Under the pieces are notes generated by a model. The model was not told the DNA's origin, made no database searches, and saw only the letters and a list, made by a program, of their open reading frames with translations. 64,000 nt of DNA from Flavobacterium sp. IMCC34852 (GTDB lineage: Bacteria > Bacteroidota > Bacteroidia > Flavobacteriales > Flavobacteriaceae): contig NZ_CP121446.1 of NCBI RefSeq assembly GCF_030643905.1, positions 620,001 to 684,000 of the forward strand. The letters are read 5' to 3'. Shown piece after piece: positions 16,926 through 26,564 of this stretch; the stretch's first letter is position 1, and every line of letters begins with the position of its first letter. The position numbers and the translations under genes are program-made.

Positions 16926-17396
16926 ATGGAAACCGCATTCATCAAAACCCCTTTAGGCGTTGCTAAAATCGTTGGCGATGAGAAAGGCATTTCGATAATT
17001 TCTATTTTAGAAGAAGGCGAAATCACCAATGCCATTCCGGAAGTTTTAAAAGAAGCAGTCCATCAACTCCAAGATTATTTCCAAGATAAACGAGCCGATT
17101 TCAATTTTAAAATCAATCCGCAAGGCACCGAATTCCAACAGCGAGTTTGGCAAGAATTACTAAATATTCCATTTGGCAAAACCATGTCATATCTTGATTT
17201 ATCCAAAAAGTTAGGCGATGTTAAGGCCATTCGTGCCGTAGCTTCCGCCAATGGTAAAAACCCATTATGGATAGTCGTTCCGTGTCATCGCGTTATTGGG
17301 ACCGATGGTTCATTAACCGGTTACGCCGGCGGACTTTGGAGAAAAAAATGGCTATTGGAACACGAAAGCCCATCAACACAGCAATCACTTTTTTAG
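16926..17396 (+). CDS. ogt: Methylated-DNA-[protein]-cysteine S-methyltransferase
   Basis: A suicidal repair protein that moves the methyl group from O6-methylguanine to its own cysteine. It has 156 residues. The active site IVPCHRVIG is intact, followed by GSLTGYAGGLWRKKWLLEHE, the family C-terminus. The helix-turn-helix that enters the minor groove is in GKTMSYLDLSKKLGDVKAIRAVASANGKNP. There is no Ada-type N-terminal domain. The gene stands alone between short intergenic repeats and the exonuclease gene. Confidence 0.93.
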   Translation: METAFIKTPLGVAKIVGDEKGISIISILEEGEITNAIPEVLKEAVHQLQDYFQDKRADFNFKINPQGTEFQQRVWQELLNIPFGKTMSYLDLSKKLGDVKAIRAVASANGKNPLWIVVPCHRVIGTDGSLTGYAGGLWRKKWLLEHESPSTQQSLF

Positions 17397-17462
17397 CTAT
17401 TTTTCTTTCATATTTAAAATAAATGATTACTTTTAAGTCGGTTATTTCTTAATTTTATTACC

Positions 17463-18176
17463 ATGATTGAAAAAATCCCACTCAATAATATTCTCTTTCT
17501 CGATATAGAAACCGTTCCTGAAGAAAACAACTTCAACGCTTTAGATGCCGAAATGAAATCCCTTTGGGAACAAAAAACACAATACCAAAGAAAAGACGAA
17601 TACACGCCGGAAGAATTTTATGACCGCGCCGGGATTTGGGCCGAGTTTGGTAAAATCGTTTGTATATCTGTCGGTTATTTTGCCAACAAAAGCGACATTA
17701 GAAATTTTAGGGTAACTTCCTTTTTTGGTGAAGAGCAAAAGATTTTAAAAGATTTCGCCAATTTGTTAGAGACACATTTCAATGGAGCGCAACACTTACT
17801 TTGTGGTCATAATGCCAAAGAATTCGACTTTCCATTCATAGCCCGCAGAATGATTATCAACCAAATTGCTATTCCGAGTAAACTCAATTTATTTGGCAAA
17901 AAACCATGGGAAATTCCGCATTTAGACACCTTGGAATTGTGGAAGTTTGGCGACTATAAGCATTTTACTTCTTTAAAATTACTGACTAAAATACTTGGCA
18001 TTCCATCTCCAAAAGGCGATATCGACGGAAGTCAGGTAGCCCATGTTTTTTACGTTGAAAAAGACATTGACCGAATTGTAACCTATTGCGAGAAAGACGT
18101 AATTGCTGTAGCCCAAATTTTTCTTCGACTGCGGAGAGAAGAGCTTTTGATAGAAGATGAAATTTTGCATGTATAA
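17463..18176 (+). CDS. 3'-5' exonuclease of the PolB-like DEDDy family
   Basis: 237 residues. Exonuclease motif I is ILFLDIETVPEENN with Asp and Glu, motif II is in LCGHNAKEFDFPFIARRM, and motif III is YCEKDVIAVAQIFLR with the final Asp. These match the stand-alone predicted PolB-type exonuclease family (DNA_pol_B_exo2). Its likely role is trimming DNA or RNA 3' ends in repair. The protein has not been tied to a specific pathway. It follows ogt with a 66-base gap and ends in a perfect palindromic terminator. Confidence 0.85.
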   Translation: MIEKIPLNNILFLDIETVPEENNFNALDAEMKSLWEQKTQYQRKDEYTPEEFYDRAGIWAEFGKIVCISVGYFANKSDIRNFRVTSFFGEEQKILKDFANLLETHFNGAQHLLCGHNAKEFDFPFIARRMIINQIAIPSKLNLFGKKPWEIPHLDTLELWKFGDYKHFTSLKLLTKILGIPSPKGDIDGSQVAHVFYVEKDIDRIVTYCEKDVIAVAQIFLRLRREELLIEDEILHV

Positions 18177-18202
18177 AAAAGAGGTCAGCTGACCTCTTTT
18201 TT
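18175..18202. terminator. Bidirectional terminator between the exonuclease and subtilase genes
   Basis: A perfect 28-base palindrome centred on AGCT. A 6-A tract, GAGGTC and their complements give a stem with U-runs on both strands. It lies between two convergent genes and can serve both. Confidence 0.9.
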
Positions 18203-18224
18203 ATTTGCTATACTTTTAATGATA

Positions 18225-21167
18225 TTAGTTTCTTTTCAAAATAATTTTCTTGGTTACTGAAGCTTGTTGATTAGCAATATTGACTAAGTAAACACCGTCT
18301 TGAAGGTTTTCTATGCTAAGAGAAGTGTGTACCTGATTAGTTTCTTTAGTTATAATAGCTCTTCCTTGTAAATCATACAAAGTGATGGTTGCTTTGTCAC
18401 TCATTTCCGGAATGGCAATGTTTACTATTCCTTTTGTAGGGTTAGGATATACGCTACTGTTCTGAATCGGATTTTCTGCAACCGTCAACAAGGCAGGAAC
18501 AACTCTACAAATGTCAATACTGAAATTGTTGATGGCACCACCATCTTCATTATAAGGATCAATAACTCTCAATGTCCAAACACCGTCTGCAGGTAAATTA
18601 TTAAGTACACTTAAACTAGTTACCGGAGCAATAGCGCCGCTAATAGCCGGATTACCTACACAACTTGGAAAGCTTCCCGAATCGTCATAAGTACAATTAA
18701 TGTTGTCTTCTCCGGTACAGGCCTCTTCTTGTAAAATAATTATCGGACTACCAATAGACGCCGGACCTTCTAAAGTAATTGTCATATCTTGAACCCAAGT
18801 ATGTGATAGGGTAAGGTTTACATTAATGTCCCCAATAGTATAACCACCGGTGATAGTTACCGGTACCGAAGCTTCAGAGTTAGCAACACTGGCGATAACC
18901 GCATTGCTGTAATTTGTTGCCGGGAAATTGGCATCACAAATCAAGTTACCGGTGGCAAAATTGTAAACCGTCGCCGAGGTGATAGCAACCGTACCACAAT
19001 TATTCATAGGAATGACTCTCCAATAGTAACGAGTAGCTTCACTTAATCCTGAAATAGTATAGGTATTAGCACTTACATAGTCATCAGTTAATAAGCTGGA
19101 AAAATCACTGAATCTTGAAATTTGAATTTGATAAGTCAAAGCATTGGCTTGAGCAGTCCAATTTAAAGTTACAGTTGTAGACAAACCGGTTTGTCCGTCG
19201 GTAGGCGATTGAATGGCAATAGGTTGAAAATTACCATTATAAACACGAAGCGTTTTGTATCGGGTTTCTGTCTCAATTTCGTTTGAAGCAAGTACACCAA
19301 TAAAGTATTCGCCGGCCGCCACGTTAGACAATCCAGTGACAGTCATGGTTACAGTACCGTTGGCGCTCAAAGAACTCGGAGTGAAGGTTGCATTGGCACC
19401 CGGAGGTAATCCTAAAGCGGAAAAAGTAGTTGTCCCTGAACCCGATTGAGCATAATTAAAAGTATAAGTAGCATTTTGTGTTGAACACAAGGTGACATCA
19501 GCTGAACTTGGGTTTAACGAAAAGGCGGAATTGATACCGGTAACCACCAAAGAGAATTTTTGACTTCCCGTAACCAATGATCCTTTGTGGGTTACAGTAA
19601 TAGTGTAATCACCTGCAGTAGGGGCATCAATTTTGATGAGTTCCACATTATCCACATTATTGTCACCGGTTCTGATGGCCGGAGCATCAGGACTACTTGT
19701 CAATTTCCAAGGGAAATAAGTGTTTCCGTTTCGAGTAATTCTAATGTCTAAATCATTAACTAGTACCGGTGTGCTATCATTCGGGCCATTATTGCCTGAA
19801 TTCACTATTCCGGGTAAATCAGTCCAGGTTATTGAAGCCATTAATGGGGTAGTACCATTAGAGTTAACAGTCATCGTAAAGCTTTGATTGTTGTTGATGT
19901 TCTCTTCAGATACCCAAGAGGTTAAGCCGTTATTAGTTATCGTTTCAGCGGCTCTTTTTGCATTTAATAATCCCCAGCCAAATTTTGCATCAGGTCCTAT
20001 CAATCCGGCATCATCTGCAGTGTGACAAGCCAAACCTTTTAGGGTAGCGGCACGCAAAAAGTTAGTAGTGAGATTTCTGTAGTGTTGTTGTAATAAAATT
20101 AATGTTCCGGCTACGTTTGGAGAAGCCATTGAAGTTCCGGTTAAAGTTGCCGTACCGGTATTGCTGGAGTTACTGGTTGAAGTTAAATTGGTTCCGTTTC
20201 CGGTGATGTCCGGCTTAATGCGTAAGTCATCGGTAGGACCTTGACTACTGGAGGTATTAATAGTTATAGTGCCTGTTACAGCTCCGTCTGCACCGACAGA
20301 AACATCAGTACAATTGGCCACAACCAAGTTGTTTTTGGCGGTTTTATCTCCTACAAGTTTATCAAATCCAAAAGCAATCGGGTCATCATTATCATTATTA
20401 CCACCTTCGTTACCGGCAGACATTACCGCCAAATAATAAGGCGCATTGTATGCGGCTTCATCCCATTCATAGGCGCCGTAAGTATATGCGCCAATATACC
20501 AAGACGGCAATACATTTGTACCACTGGTAATGGGTGTCCCATAAGAATGGTTAGAAATTAACATCCCCATTTGGGCCTCAGAAATGGCTTCTCCTAAATC
20601 TTCATTCCAATCAAAAGTACGCGCAAGAGCTTCCGGTGCCATTCCTTTAACAGCCGCAGGGTTGGCACTTGCCACCATAGTTCCGGCGACATGCGTTGCG
20701 TGAAGAACTGTTCCGGTACTACTGTTGTCGGCAACAGTTACCCTACCGCCAAAGGCCGTATGACTCGCTCTTACATTTCCTCCGTCCCAAACTCTTACGG
20801 TCATTCCTTGACCGTTAAGATTTAATCCCATGGAACCGGTACTGTTTAAAAAACTGGCTCGGGTAGAACGTGAAGCATTCACGTTTTGATTGGAATAATA
20901 AATAGGAAAACCATCCGGGGTTAGCTTCATTAACTCTAAGATGGAACCATCTTCTTTTTCTACAAAAACCGGCCATCCTTTTGTTAAGGCAACTGCCACT
21001 GCTTTTTGTTTTTCGGCTTTGGCTTTATTTCGGTAAAAAGCTTCTCTTTCTTGGAGTTTTACCATATCATAATCAGCCGTGATTTTTTTAATCTCTTCTT
21101 GTGACTGACCAAATACGGAACAGGAAACAAAAATGATTAAAACCAGCTGTAAATAGTTCTTTTTCAT
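18225..21167 (-). CDS. Secreted subtilisin-like (S8) protease with T9SS sorting domain
   Basis: 980 residues from the ATG at 21167, which starts a proper signal peptide (MKKNYLQLVL...SCSVFG). Upstream extension to 21212 would pass through a -7 box. The catalytic triad of peptidase S8 is Asp128 (VRVWDGG), His156 (LHATHVAGT) and Ser in GTSMASPNVAG near 345. After it come beta-sandwich regions, a fibronectin-III-like module (LNWTAQANALTYQIQIS) and a proprotein-convertase P-like domain (LSHTWVQDMTITLEGP). The last 80 residues (SSVYPNPTKGIVNI to KKIILKRN) are a type A T9SS tail, so the product should cross the outer membrane by the type IX system. Confidence 0.93.
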   Translation of the reverse strand: MKKNYLQLVLIIFVSCSVFGQSQEEIKKITADYDMVKLQEREAFYRNKAKAEKQKAVAVALTKGWPVFVEKEDGSILELMKLTPDGFPIYYSNQNVNASRSTRASFLNSTGSMGLNLNGQGMTVRVWDGGNVRASHTAFGGRVTVADNSSTGTVLHATHVAGTMVASANPAAVKGMAPEALARTFDWNEDLGEAISEAQMGMLISNHSYGTPITSGTNVLPSWYIGAYTYGAYEWDEAAYNAPYYLAVMSAGNEGGNNDNDDPIAFGFDKLVGDKTAKNNLVVANCTDVSVGADGAVTGTITINTSSSQGPTDDLRIKPDITGNGTNLTSTSNSSNTGTATLTGTSMASPNVAGTLILLQQHYRNLTTNFLRAATLKGLACHTADDAGLIGPDAKFGWGLLNAKRAAETITNNGLTSWVSEENINNNQSFTMTVNSNGTTPLMASITWTDLPGIVNSGNNGPNDSTPVLVNDLDIRITRNGNTYFPWKLTSSPDAPAIRTGDNNVDNVELIKIDAPTAGDYTITVTHKGSLVTGSQKFSLVVTGINSAFSLNPSSADVTLCSTQNATYTFNYAQSGSGTTTFSALGLPPGANATFTPSSLSANGTVTMTVTGLSNVAAGEYFIGVLASNEIETETRYKTLRVYNGNFQPIAIQSPTDGQTGLSTTVTLNWTAQANALTYQIQISRFSDFSSLLTDDYVSANTYTISGLSEATRYYWRVIPMNNCGTVAITSATVYNFATGNLICDANFPATNYSNAVIASVANSEASVPVTITGGYTIGDINVNLTLSHTWVQDMTITLEGPASIGSPIIILQEEACTGEDNINCTYDDSGSFPSCVGNPAISGAIAPVTSLSVLNNLPADGVWTLRVIDPYNEDGGAINNFSIDICRVVPALLTVAENPIQNSSVYPNPTKGIVNIAIPEMSDKATITLYDLQGRAIITKETNQVHTSLSIENLQDGVYLVNIANQQASVTKKIILKRN

Positions 21168-21209
21168 AATTTTTTTTGAAGAATAATTAGTGTGTTGTTT
21201 ACAATTTTG

Positions 21210-21217
21210 CAAATATA
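21210..21217 (-). promoter_or_regulatory. Predicted -7 box of the subtilase gene
   Basis: Minus-strand TATATTTG matches TAnnTTTG, 43 bases before the ATG at 21167. It supports that start over the longer frame. No TTG at proper spacing was seen. Confidence 0.45.
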
Positions 21218-21401
21218 TAAATCTTAACTTATGATGGTTGTTTTATTGTCAAATAATCATTATTTTTTGATAATTATTCAATACAAGTCAAAAAGGATTA
21301 CAATTATTAAAGCTTTTTTATAGAAAATTTATTTCAAACCTAAGCCAAAAAATTATTTCTGTCCAAATTTGAGAAATAGTATATTTACCAAAAAACAGAT
21401 T

Positions 21402-22841
21402 ATGGTTTTAAGTAGATTTTGGCTCGCTATTTTTATTTCATCTATTGTCTTTGTAGTGTTTAGTTTAGTTACGTCAAACAGCTATTCGGTGGATTTTATT
21501 TTGAACGGAAAAAAAGATGATCCCATTTTAATTTCGGAAAAATACCTTAATCAAGTGCCGAAGTTTGTCATGGATAGTATTGAAAAAGCTCCTGAGCAAA
21601 CAATGGTAGTTGATCGCGATACTCTTAATGCCGACACTACTTATGTTTACAAGAGTAAAACAGTTAAAATATACAGCGGTGTACAAAAATCAGATGGTTT
21701 ATTACCCACTTGTAAAAACAGTTTACTCGATTTGATACTCCCGTTAATTGCTTATTTGGCTTTCTTTTGCGGGTTGATGGAACTATTAATTATCTCAGGT
21801 GCCGCCGAGAAATTAGCCAGAAGACTCAGTCCAATGTTTGCCAAAGTTTTCCCGTCTATTCCTAAAAACCATGAGTCGATATCTTATATGACGTTGAATT
21901 TTGCCGCTAACTTTTTAGGGTTAGACTCTGCCGCAACACCTTTCGGATTGAAAGCCATGCAAAGTTTACAGGAAATCAATCCCGAAAAAGACAAAGCCAG
22001 TGATGCTCAAATCATGTTCATGTGTTTGCACGCCGCCGGATTAACTTTGATTCCAACTTCCATCATAGGATATCGTGCCGCCGAAAATGCCGCCAATCCG
22101 GCTGATGTAATGTTGCCTTGTATTATCACATCTTTTATAGGAACCATTGCAGCCTTTTTAATAGTAGGCATTCGCCAAAAAATCAATTTCAGAAGCGCGT
22201 CATTGTTGGTGGCATTGATGACTGTTATTGGCGCTATCGTTGGATTGTTGTTTTATGTAAATGGCTTGGATTTAATCGGAAAGAATGCTTTTACAGCTAA
22301 TCTTTCCGGATTGATGTTGGTGGCCATAATCGCCTTTACCCTAATCTTTTCTTTTATCAATGAGAAAAAATTTGTAGCCAAAGACACTACCATTTTTGAT
22401 ACTTTTGTAACCGGAGCCAACAATGGTCTGCAAACCGGCGTAAAGATTTTCCCTTATGTAATGGGAATGTTAGTCGCCATTTCTTTTTTTAGAAACAGCG
22501 GCTTGTTTGAAATCATCAGCAATTGGATTTCATTCGCGTTTTCGAATATCGGTGTAAGCAAACAAGTCACCGATTCTTTGCCGGTTGCTATGCTTAGACC
22601 ATTTAGTTCAGGCGGTTCACGCGGATTTATGATTGATTCTATGCGTAACTTCGGTCCTGATTCTTTCACCGGCAGACTTAGTTGTATTTTCCAATGCAGC
22701 GCCGAAACCACTTTTTATGTGATAGCAGTTTACTTTGGAAGTATTAATGTGAAAAACACTAGATACACACTCGGCACTATGCTTTTGGTAGATTTAATCT
22801 GTGTGATTACGGCGATTTTTGTGGCGAGTTGGTTTTTTTAG
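21402..22841 (+). CDS. Nucleoside-recognition (Gate) domain membrane protein, SpmA/SpmB-like fusion
   Basis: 479 residues from the ATG at 21402; a longer frame opens at 21369. It is an integral membrane protein with two halves that each carry a nucleoside-recognition Gate domain. The first is around LILPLIAYLAFFCGLMELLIISGAAEKLARRL, the second around KIFPYVMGMLVAISFFRNSGLFE. This layout matches fused SpmA-SpmB-like proteins found in non-sporulating Bacteroidota. Possible roles are transport of small solutes or spore-maturation-like envelope functions, unknown in this phylum. A soluble segment of about 75 residues follows the first helix. Confidence 0.8.
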   Translation: MVLSRFWLAIFISSIVFVVFSLVTSNSYSVDFILNGKKDDPILISEKYLNQVPKFVMDSIEKAPEQTMVVDRDTLNADTTYVYKSKTVKIYSGVQKSDGLLPTCKNSLLDLILPLIAYLAFFCGLMELLIISGAAEKLARRLSPMFAKVFPSIPKNHESISYMTLNFAANFLGLDSAATPFGLKAMQSLQEINPEKDKASDAQIMFMCLHAAGLTLIPTSIIGYRAAENAANPADVMLPCIITSFIGTIAAFLIVGIRQKINFRSASLLVALMTVIGAIVGLLFYVNGLDLIGKNAFTANLSGLMLVAIIAFTLIFSFINEKKFVAKDTTIFDTFVTGANNGLQTGVKIFPYVMGMLVAISFFRNSGLFEIISNWISFAFSNIGVSKQVTDSLPVAMLRPFSSGGSRGFMIDSMRNFGPDSFTGRLSCIFQCSAETTFYVIAVYFGSINVKNTRYTLGTMLLVDLICVITAIFVASWFF

Positions 22842-22902
22842 GAAATGATTTGGTGTACATTAATTTAGCAACTATTTCATTTCAGCAATCGAGCACTTTG
22901 CT

Positions 22903-22910
22903 TAACTTTG
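22903..22910 (+). promoter_or_regulatory. Predicted -7 box of the fumarase gene
   Basis: TAACTTTG matches TAnnTTTG, 22 bases before the fumarase ATG. The -33 element is not clear. Confidence 0.45.
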
Positions 22911-22932
22911 CCACTTAAAATAACACAGCAAA

Positions 22933-24534
22933 ATGGACTTTATATACCAAGATCCGTATCCCATTCTTAAAGACGATACGCAATACAAAAAACTCACTTC
23001 CGATTATGTAAAAGTCGAACAATTAGGCGATAGAGAAATTCTCACTGTCGATCCTAAAGGTTTAGAACTTTTGGCCCAAGAAGCGATGATTGATGTTTCG
23101 TTTATGTTGCGAAAGGCTCATTTACAAAAATTGCAAAACATCTTAAACGATCCGGAAGCCACGGACAACGACCGATTCGTAGCTTATAATTTATTGCAAA
23201 ATGCCGCTGTGGCTGTCGAAGGAGAATTGCCTTCTTGCCAAGATACCGGAACAGCCATCGTGATGGCGAAAAAAGGAGAGAATGTGTATACCGGAGTGGA
23301 TGATGCCGAATGGTTGTCGAAAGGAATTTTCAATTCGTACCAAATCAAAAACCTGCGTTATTCCCAAATTGTTCCGATTTCGATGTTTGAAGAAAAAAAC
23401 TCAGGTTCTAATTTGCCGGCTCAGATTGATATTTATGCCAAAAAAGGTTCGAGCTATGAGTTTTTATTTTTGGCCAAAGGTGGCGGAAGCGCGAATAAAA
23501 CGTTCTTGTACCAAAAAACAAAATCCCTTTTAAACGAAAAATCCTTAGACGAATTCATCCGTGAGAAGATAAAAGATTTAGGAACATCTGCTTGTCCGCC
23601 ATATCACTTGGCTTTAGTCATTGGCGGAACTTCTGCGGAAGCTAATTTAGCCGCAGTGAAAAAAGCCTCAGCCGGTTATTACGATAATTTACCGACTTCC
23701 GGAAACATGTCGGGACAAGCATTCCGCGATTTAGAATGGGAAAAAAAGGTACTGCAAATTTGCCAAGAAAGTGCCATTGGTGCTCAATTTGGAGGAAAGT
23801 ATTTTGCTCATGATGTACGCGTTATTCGTTTGCCGAGACACGCCGCTTCTTGTCCGGTTGGCTTGGGCGTTTCTTGTTCGGCCGATAGAAATATTAAAGC
23901 CAAAATTACCAAAGACGGTATTTTCTTGGAACAATTAGAAACCAATCCGAAACAGTTTTTACCGGAAGTACCTCCACATTTAGAAGCACCGGTTGAAATT
24001 GATTTGAACCGACCGATGAGCGAAATTTTAGCCGAGTTGACTAAATACCCAATCAAAACCCGATTGAAACTCAACGGAACGGTAATCGTAGCCCGTGATA
24101 TTGCCCACGCCAAAATCAAAGAATTACTCGATGCCGGAAAACCAATGCCGGAGTATTTCAAAAACCATCCGGTGTATTATGCCGGACCGGCCAAAACCCC
24201 GGAAGGCATGCCATCGGGAAGTTTTGGGCCAACGACTGCCGGAAGAATGGATGTTTATGTAGACGAATTCCAAAGCCACGGTGGAAGTATGGTCATGTTA
24301 GCCAAAGGAAACCGAAGTAAAGACGTGATGAACGCTTGTAACAAATATGGCGGATTCTATTTGGGTTCTGTTGGCGGACCTGCGGCTATTTTGGCCAAAG
24401 AAAATATATTGAAAGTAGAAGTAGTCGATTTTGAAGAATTAGGCATGGAAGCGGTTCGCAAAATCACTGTAAAAGATTTCCCGGCTTTTATTATAACGGA
24501 TGATAAAGGGAATGATTTCTTCGCTAATTTATAA
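22933..24534 (+). CDS. Class I fumarate hydratase (iron-sulfur)
   Basis: Converts fumarate to malate in the TCA cycle with an oxygen-sensitive [4Fe-4S] cluster. It has 533 residues, the single-chain (alpha plus beta) form. Cluster cysteines are recognisable in [10 protein letters not shown], in the [18 protein letters not shown] stretch and elsewhere. The C-terminal beta domain has [20 protein letters not shown] sequence ([16 protein letters not shown]). Its stop codon overlaps the next gene's ATG by one base, so the two are co-translated. Confidence 0.96.
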   Translation: MDFIYQDPYPILKDDTQYKKLTSDYVKVEQLGDREILTVDPKGLELLAQEAMIDVSFMLRKAHLQKLQNILNDPEATDNDRFVAYNLLQNAAVAVEGELPSCQDTGTAIVMAKKGENVYTGVDDAEWLSKGIFNSYQIKNLRYSQIVPISMFEEKNSGSNLPAQIDIYAKKGSSYEFLFLAKGGGSANKTFLYQKTKSLLNEKSLDEFIREKIKDLGTSACPPYHLALVIGGTSAEANLAAVKKASAGYYDNLPTSGNMSGQAFRDLEWEKKVLQICQESAIGAQFGGKYFAHDVRVIRLPRHAASCPVGLGVSCSADRNIKAKITKDGIFLEQLETNPKQFLPEVPPHLEAPVEIDLNRPMSEILAELTKYPIKTRLKLNGTVIVARDIAHAKIKELLDAGKPMPEYFKNHPVYYAGPAKTPEGMPSGSFGPTTAGRMDVYVDEFQSHGGSMVMLAKGNRSKDVMNACNKYGGFYLGSVGGPAAILAKENILKVEVVDFEELGMEAVRKITVKDFPAFIITDDKGNDFFANL

Positions 24535-24932
24535 TGATGCTATTTACAGAAACCTTTAGCGAGTTTTACAGCAAAGTAAAAGAAAGTTTGGCCGACGGAA
24601 CGTTTGCCAAATTGACTTTTGCCAAAACCATTGGGAATACCCAATTGATGAACATTTATATCCGTCCGATAGTAGAAGCGGAGGATTTACAATTGGAACT
24701 CAAGTTCAAATTCCAGCAAGAAGAAATCGTGGAGTTTCATACGATAGATGCTGCTTTCGACAGATTGTTGTCCTTCATTAATAATCCGTTTTCTTCAGTT
24801 ATTTTATTTACTACTGAATTTGATTTGGTTTATAAACTCAACAAGAAAAAAACGGTCAGTATTACCGAACAACCACCAACCTTTGGTAATGCGTCACCAA
24901 TACTGTTAGAGTATTTGGACAACAAAAAATAA
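24534..24932 (+). CDS. Conserved-looking protein of unknown function coupled to fumarase
   Basis: 132 residues, mixed alpha/beta, no signal peptide and no cysteine-rich or catalytic motif. It contains SLADGTFAKLTFAKTIGN and NIYIRPIVEAEDLQLELKFKFQ. The overall pattern reminds me weakly of the N-terminal part of some Bacteroidota SAM-dependent methyltransferases, but there is no methyltransferase domain here, so the gene could be a free-standing version or a truncated relic. The one-base overlap with the fumarase stop and the terminator just downstream argue that it is a real gene in the fumarase transcript. Confidence 0.65.
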   Translation: MMLFTETFSEFYSKVKESLADGTFAKLTFAKTIGNTQLMNIYIRPIVEAEDLQLELKFKFQQEEIVEFHTIDAAFDRLLSFINNPFSSVILFTTEFDLVYKLNKKKTVSITEQPPTFGNASPILLEYLDNKK

Positions 24933-24950
24933 AGAAATATTTAAGCATAA

Positions 24951-24986
24951 AAAAACCACAAAATTCAATGGAGTTTTGTGGTTTTT
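24951..24986. terminator. Bidirectional terminator
   Basis: AAAAACCACAAAA pairs with TTTTGTGGTTTTT, with three more pairs (one G-U) and an AATG loop. It lies between convergent genes and has T-runs on both strands. Confidence 0.88.
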
Positions 24987-25005
24987 GTTTTTATAATGAG
25001 TTTGA

Positions 25006-25662
25006 TTAAATCACCATTTCAGGAATATCGCCTTCAATGATTAATTCGGCTTCGGTTGAGGCGATAATGTGTTCTACTGATACACCAGGGGCACGTTCTA
25101 ATAGTTTGAACCCTTTTGGGGTAATTTCCATTACGGCCAATTCGGTTACCACTTTTTTCACGCAGCCAACGCCTGTTAAAGGTAAAGTACATTTTTTCAA
25201 AATCTTACTTTCTCCGGCTTTGTTAACGTGCATCATGGCAACGATAATGTTTTCGGCTGAGGCTACTAAATCCATAGCGCCGCCCATTCCTTTGACCATT
25301 TTCCCCGGGATTTTCCAGTTGGCTATATCGCCATTTTCGGCCACTTCCATAGCGCCGAGAATCGTTAAATCTACTTTCTGACTTCTGATCATTCCGAAAC
25401 TAAAAGCCGAATCAAAAAAACTCGCTCCCGGTAAGGTCGTGATAGTTTGTTTTCCGGCGTTGATGACATCGGCATCTTCTTCGCCTTCAAAGGGAAATGG
25501 ACCCATACCCAACACGCCATTTTCAGATTGAAATTCCACCGATATATCCGTACGAACATAGTTGGCTACCAAAGTCGGAATTCCGATACCCAAGTTAACG
25601 AAATACTTATCCTTAACTTCTTGGGCAATTCTTTTTGCGATATCGTTTTTATCTAAAGCCAT
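25006..25662 (-). CDS. scoB: 3-oxoacid CoA-transferase, subunit B
   Basis: 218 residues. The catalytic glutamate that forms the CoA thioester lies in SENGVLGMGPF, the family motif, and VNLGIGIPTLVANYV is the usual N-terminus. With subunit A it moves CoA between succinyl-CoA and a 3-oxoacid such as acetoacetate (SCOT-type), or another short acyl acceptor. It starts 2 bases after the scoA stop. The exact acid substrate is inferred only from the general family. Confidence 0.92.
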   Translation of the reverse strand: MALDKNDIAKRIAQEVKDKYFVNLGIGIPTLVANYVRTDISVEFQSENGVLGMGPFPFEGEEDADVINAGKQTITTLPGASFFDSAFSFGMIRSQKVDLTILGAMEVAENGDIANWKIPGKMVKGMGGAMDLVASAENIIVAMMHVNKAGESKILKKCTLPLTGVGCVKKVVTELAVMEITPKGFKLLERAPGVSVEHIIASTEAELIIEGDIPEMVI

Positions 25663-25664
25663 GA

Positions 25665-26366
25665 TTAGTCTCTTTTACGGGTTGTACGTTGCTCAATTCT
25701 CTTCTCAAATTTCTCGCCTTTGAAGATGCGTTGCACCATGATGCCTGGGATGTGAATTTGGTTAGGGTCGAGTGTGCCAACCGGTACCAATTCTTCTACT
25801 TCGGCAATGGTGATTTTAGCAGCACCCGCCATAGGAGCATTAAAGTTACGAGCGGTTCCTTTGAAAATTAAGTTTCCGGCTTCGTCGCCTTTCCAAGCTT
25901 TTACGATTGAAAAATCAGCTTTGTAGGCTAGTTCCATGATGTGCATTTTGCCATTGAATTCGCGGACTTCTTTGCCTTCAGCAACTTCAGTTCCGTAACC
26001 GGCAGGGGTAAAGAACGCAGGAATTCCGGCTTGTGCAGCACGACATTTTTCAGCCAAAGTGCCTTGTGGTGTTAGTTCAACATCCAATTCACCTGAAAGC
26101 ATTTGGCGTTCGAATTCGGCATTTTCTCCTACGTAGGAAGAAATCATTTTTTTGATTTGACGTTTTTGGAGCAACAAACCCAATCCGAAATCATCTACAC
26201 CGGCATTGTTGGAAATACAAGTCAAACCTGTGGTTCCTTTTTGTACTAGTTCGGCGATGCTGTTTTCGGGTATACCGCAAAGTCCGAAGCCGCCGAGCAT
26301 GATGGTCATACCGTCTTCGATACCTTGCAGTGCTTCTTGTACAGAGTTTACTTTTTTATTAATCAT
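25665..26366 (-). CDS. scoA: 3-oxoacid CoA-transferase, subunit A
   Basis: 233 residues with the CoA-transferase alpha signature [12 protein letters not shown] near the N-terminus, followed by [14 protein letters not shown] and the [15 protein letters not shown] segment. It pairs with the next gene as the heterodimer of a class I CoA transferase. It is first in a two-gene operon whose upstream region holds a terminator and a Flavo-1-like element on the opposite strand. Confidence 0.93.
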   Translation of the reverse strand: MINKKVNSVQEALQGIEDGMTIMLGGFGLCGIPENSIAELVQKGTTGLTCISNNAGVDDFGLGLLLQKRQIKKMISSYVGENAEFERQMLSGELDVELTPQGTLAEKCRAAQAGIPAFFTPAGYGTEVAEGKEVREFNGKMHIMELAYKADFSIVKAWKGDEAGNLIFKGTARNFNAPMAGAAKITIAEVEELVPVGTLDPNQIHIPGIMVQRIFKGEKFEKRIEQRTTRKRD

Positions 26367-26430
26367 GATTGATTAGTGTTGTTTTGTTTGTGGCGTAAAT
26401 TTAGGAATTTAATAGCGAATTGGGAAAATA

Positions 26431-26468
26431 AAAAAACCTCATTTGTTTCTTGGCAAATGAGGTTTTTT
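26431..26468. terminator. Terminator downstream of the PBP1A operon
   Basis: A 15-bp perfect stem (arms 26431-26445 and 26454-26468) with an 8-base loop, starting in six A and ending in six T. It can stop the ricT-gldH-PBP1A transcript before scoA, and works equally on the plus strand. Confidence 0.9.
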
Positions 26469-26563
26469 AGCCCCGATTGCCCCGAAACTTCGGGGGAAAT
26501 CCTCGAAGAGATTGCAACGTAAAGCGGGAAATACCTGCTTGCCGGCAGGCAGGGCTCCTAAAA
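26468..26563 (+). ncRNA. Flavo-1-like structured RNA element, copy A
   Basis: Starts TAGCCCCGATTG, then hairpin CCCCGAA/TTCGGGG, a short CTC-GAA-GAG hairpin flanked by ATC and ATT, GCAACGTAAAGCGGGAAATA, and a palindrome CCTGCTTGCCGGCAGGCAGG before GCTCCTAAAAA. The same ordered blocks occur at 54127-54232 on the other strand. The layout matches what I recall of the Flavo-1 RNA motif of Flavobacteria (function unknown). Whether it is transcribed is not shown. It abuts the terminator hairpin and lies antisense-ward of the PBP1A gene end. Confidence 0.55.
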
Positions 26564-26564
26564 A

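Noticed and set aside
20241..20561. 106-codon plus-strand frame inside the subtilase gene
   Set aside because: Antisense to a well-defined protease domain; it has no start context and no protein-like pattern.
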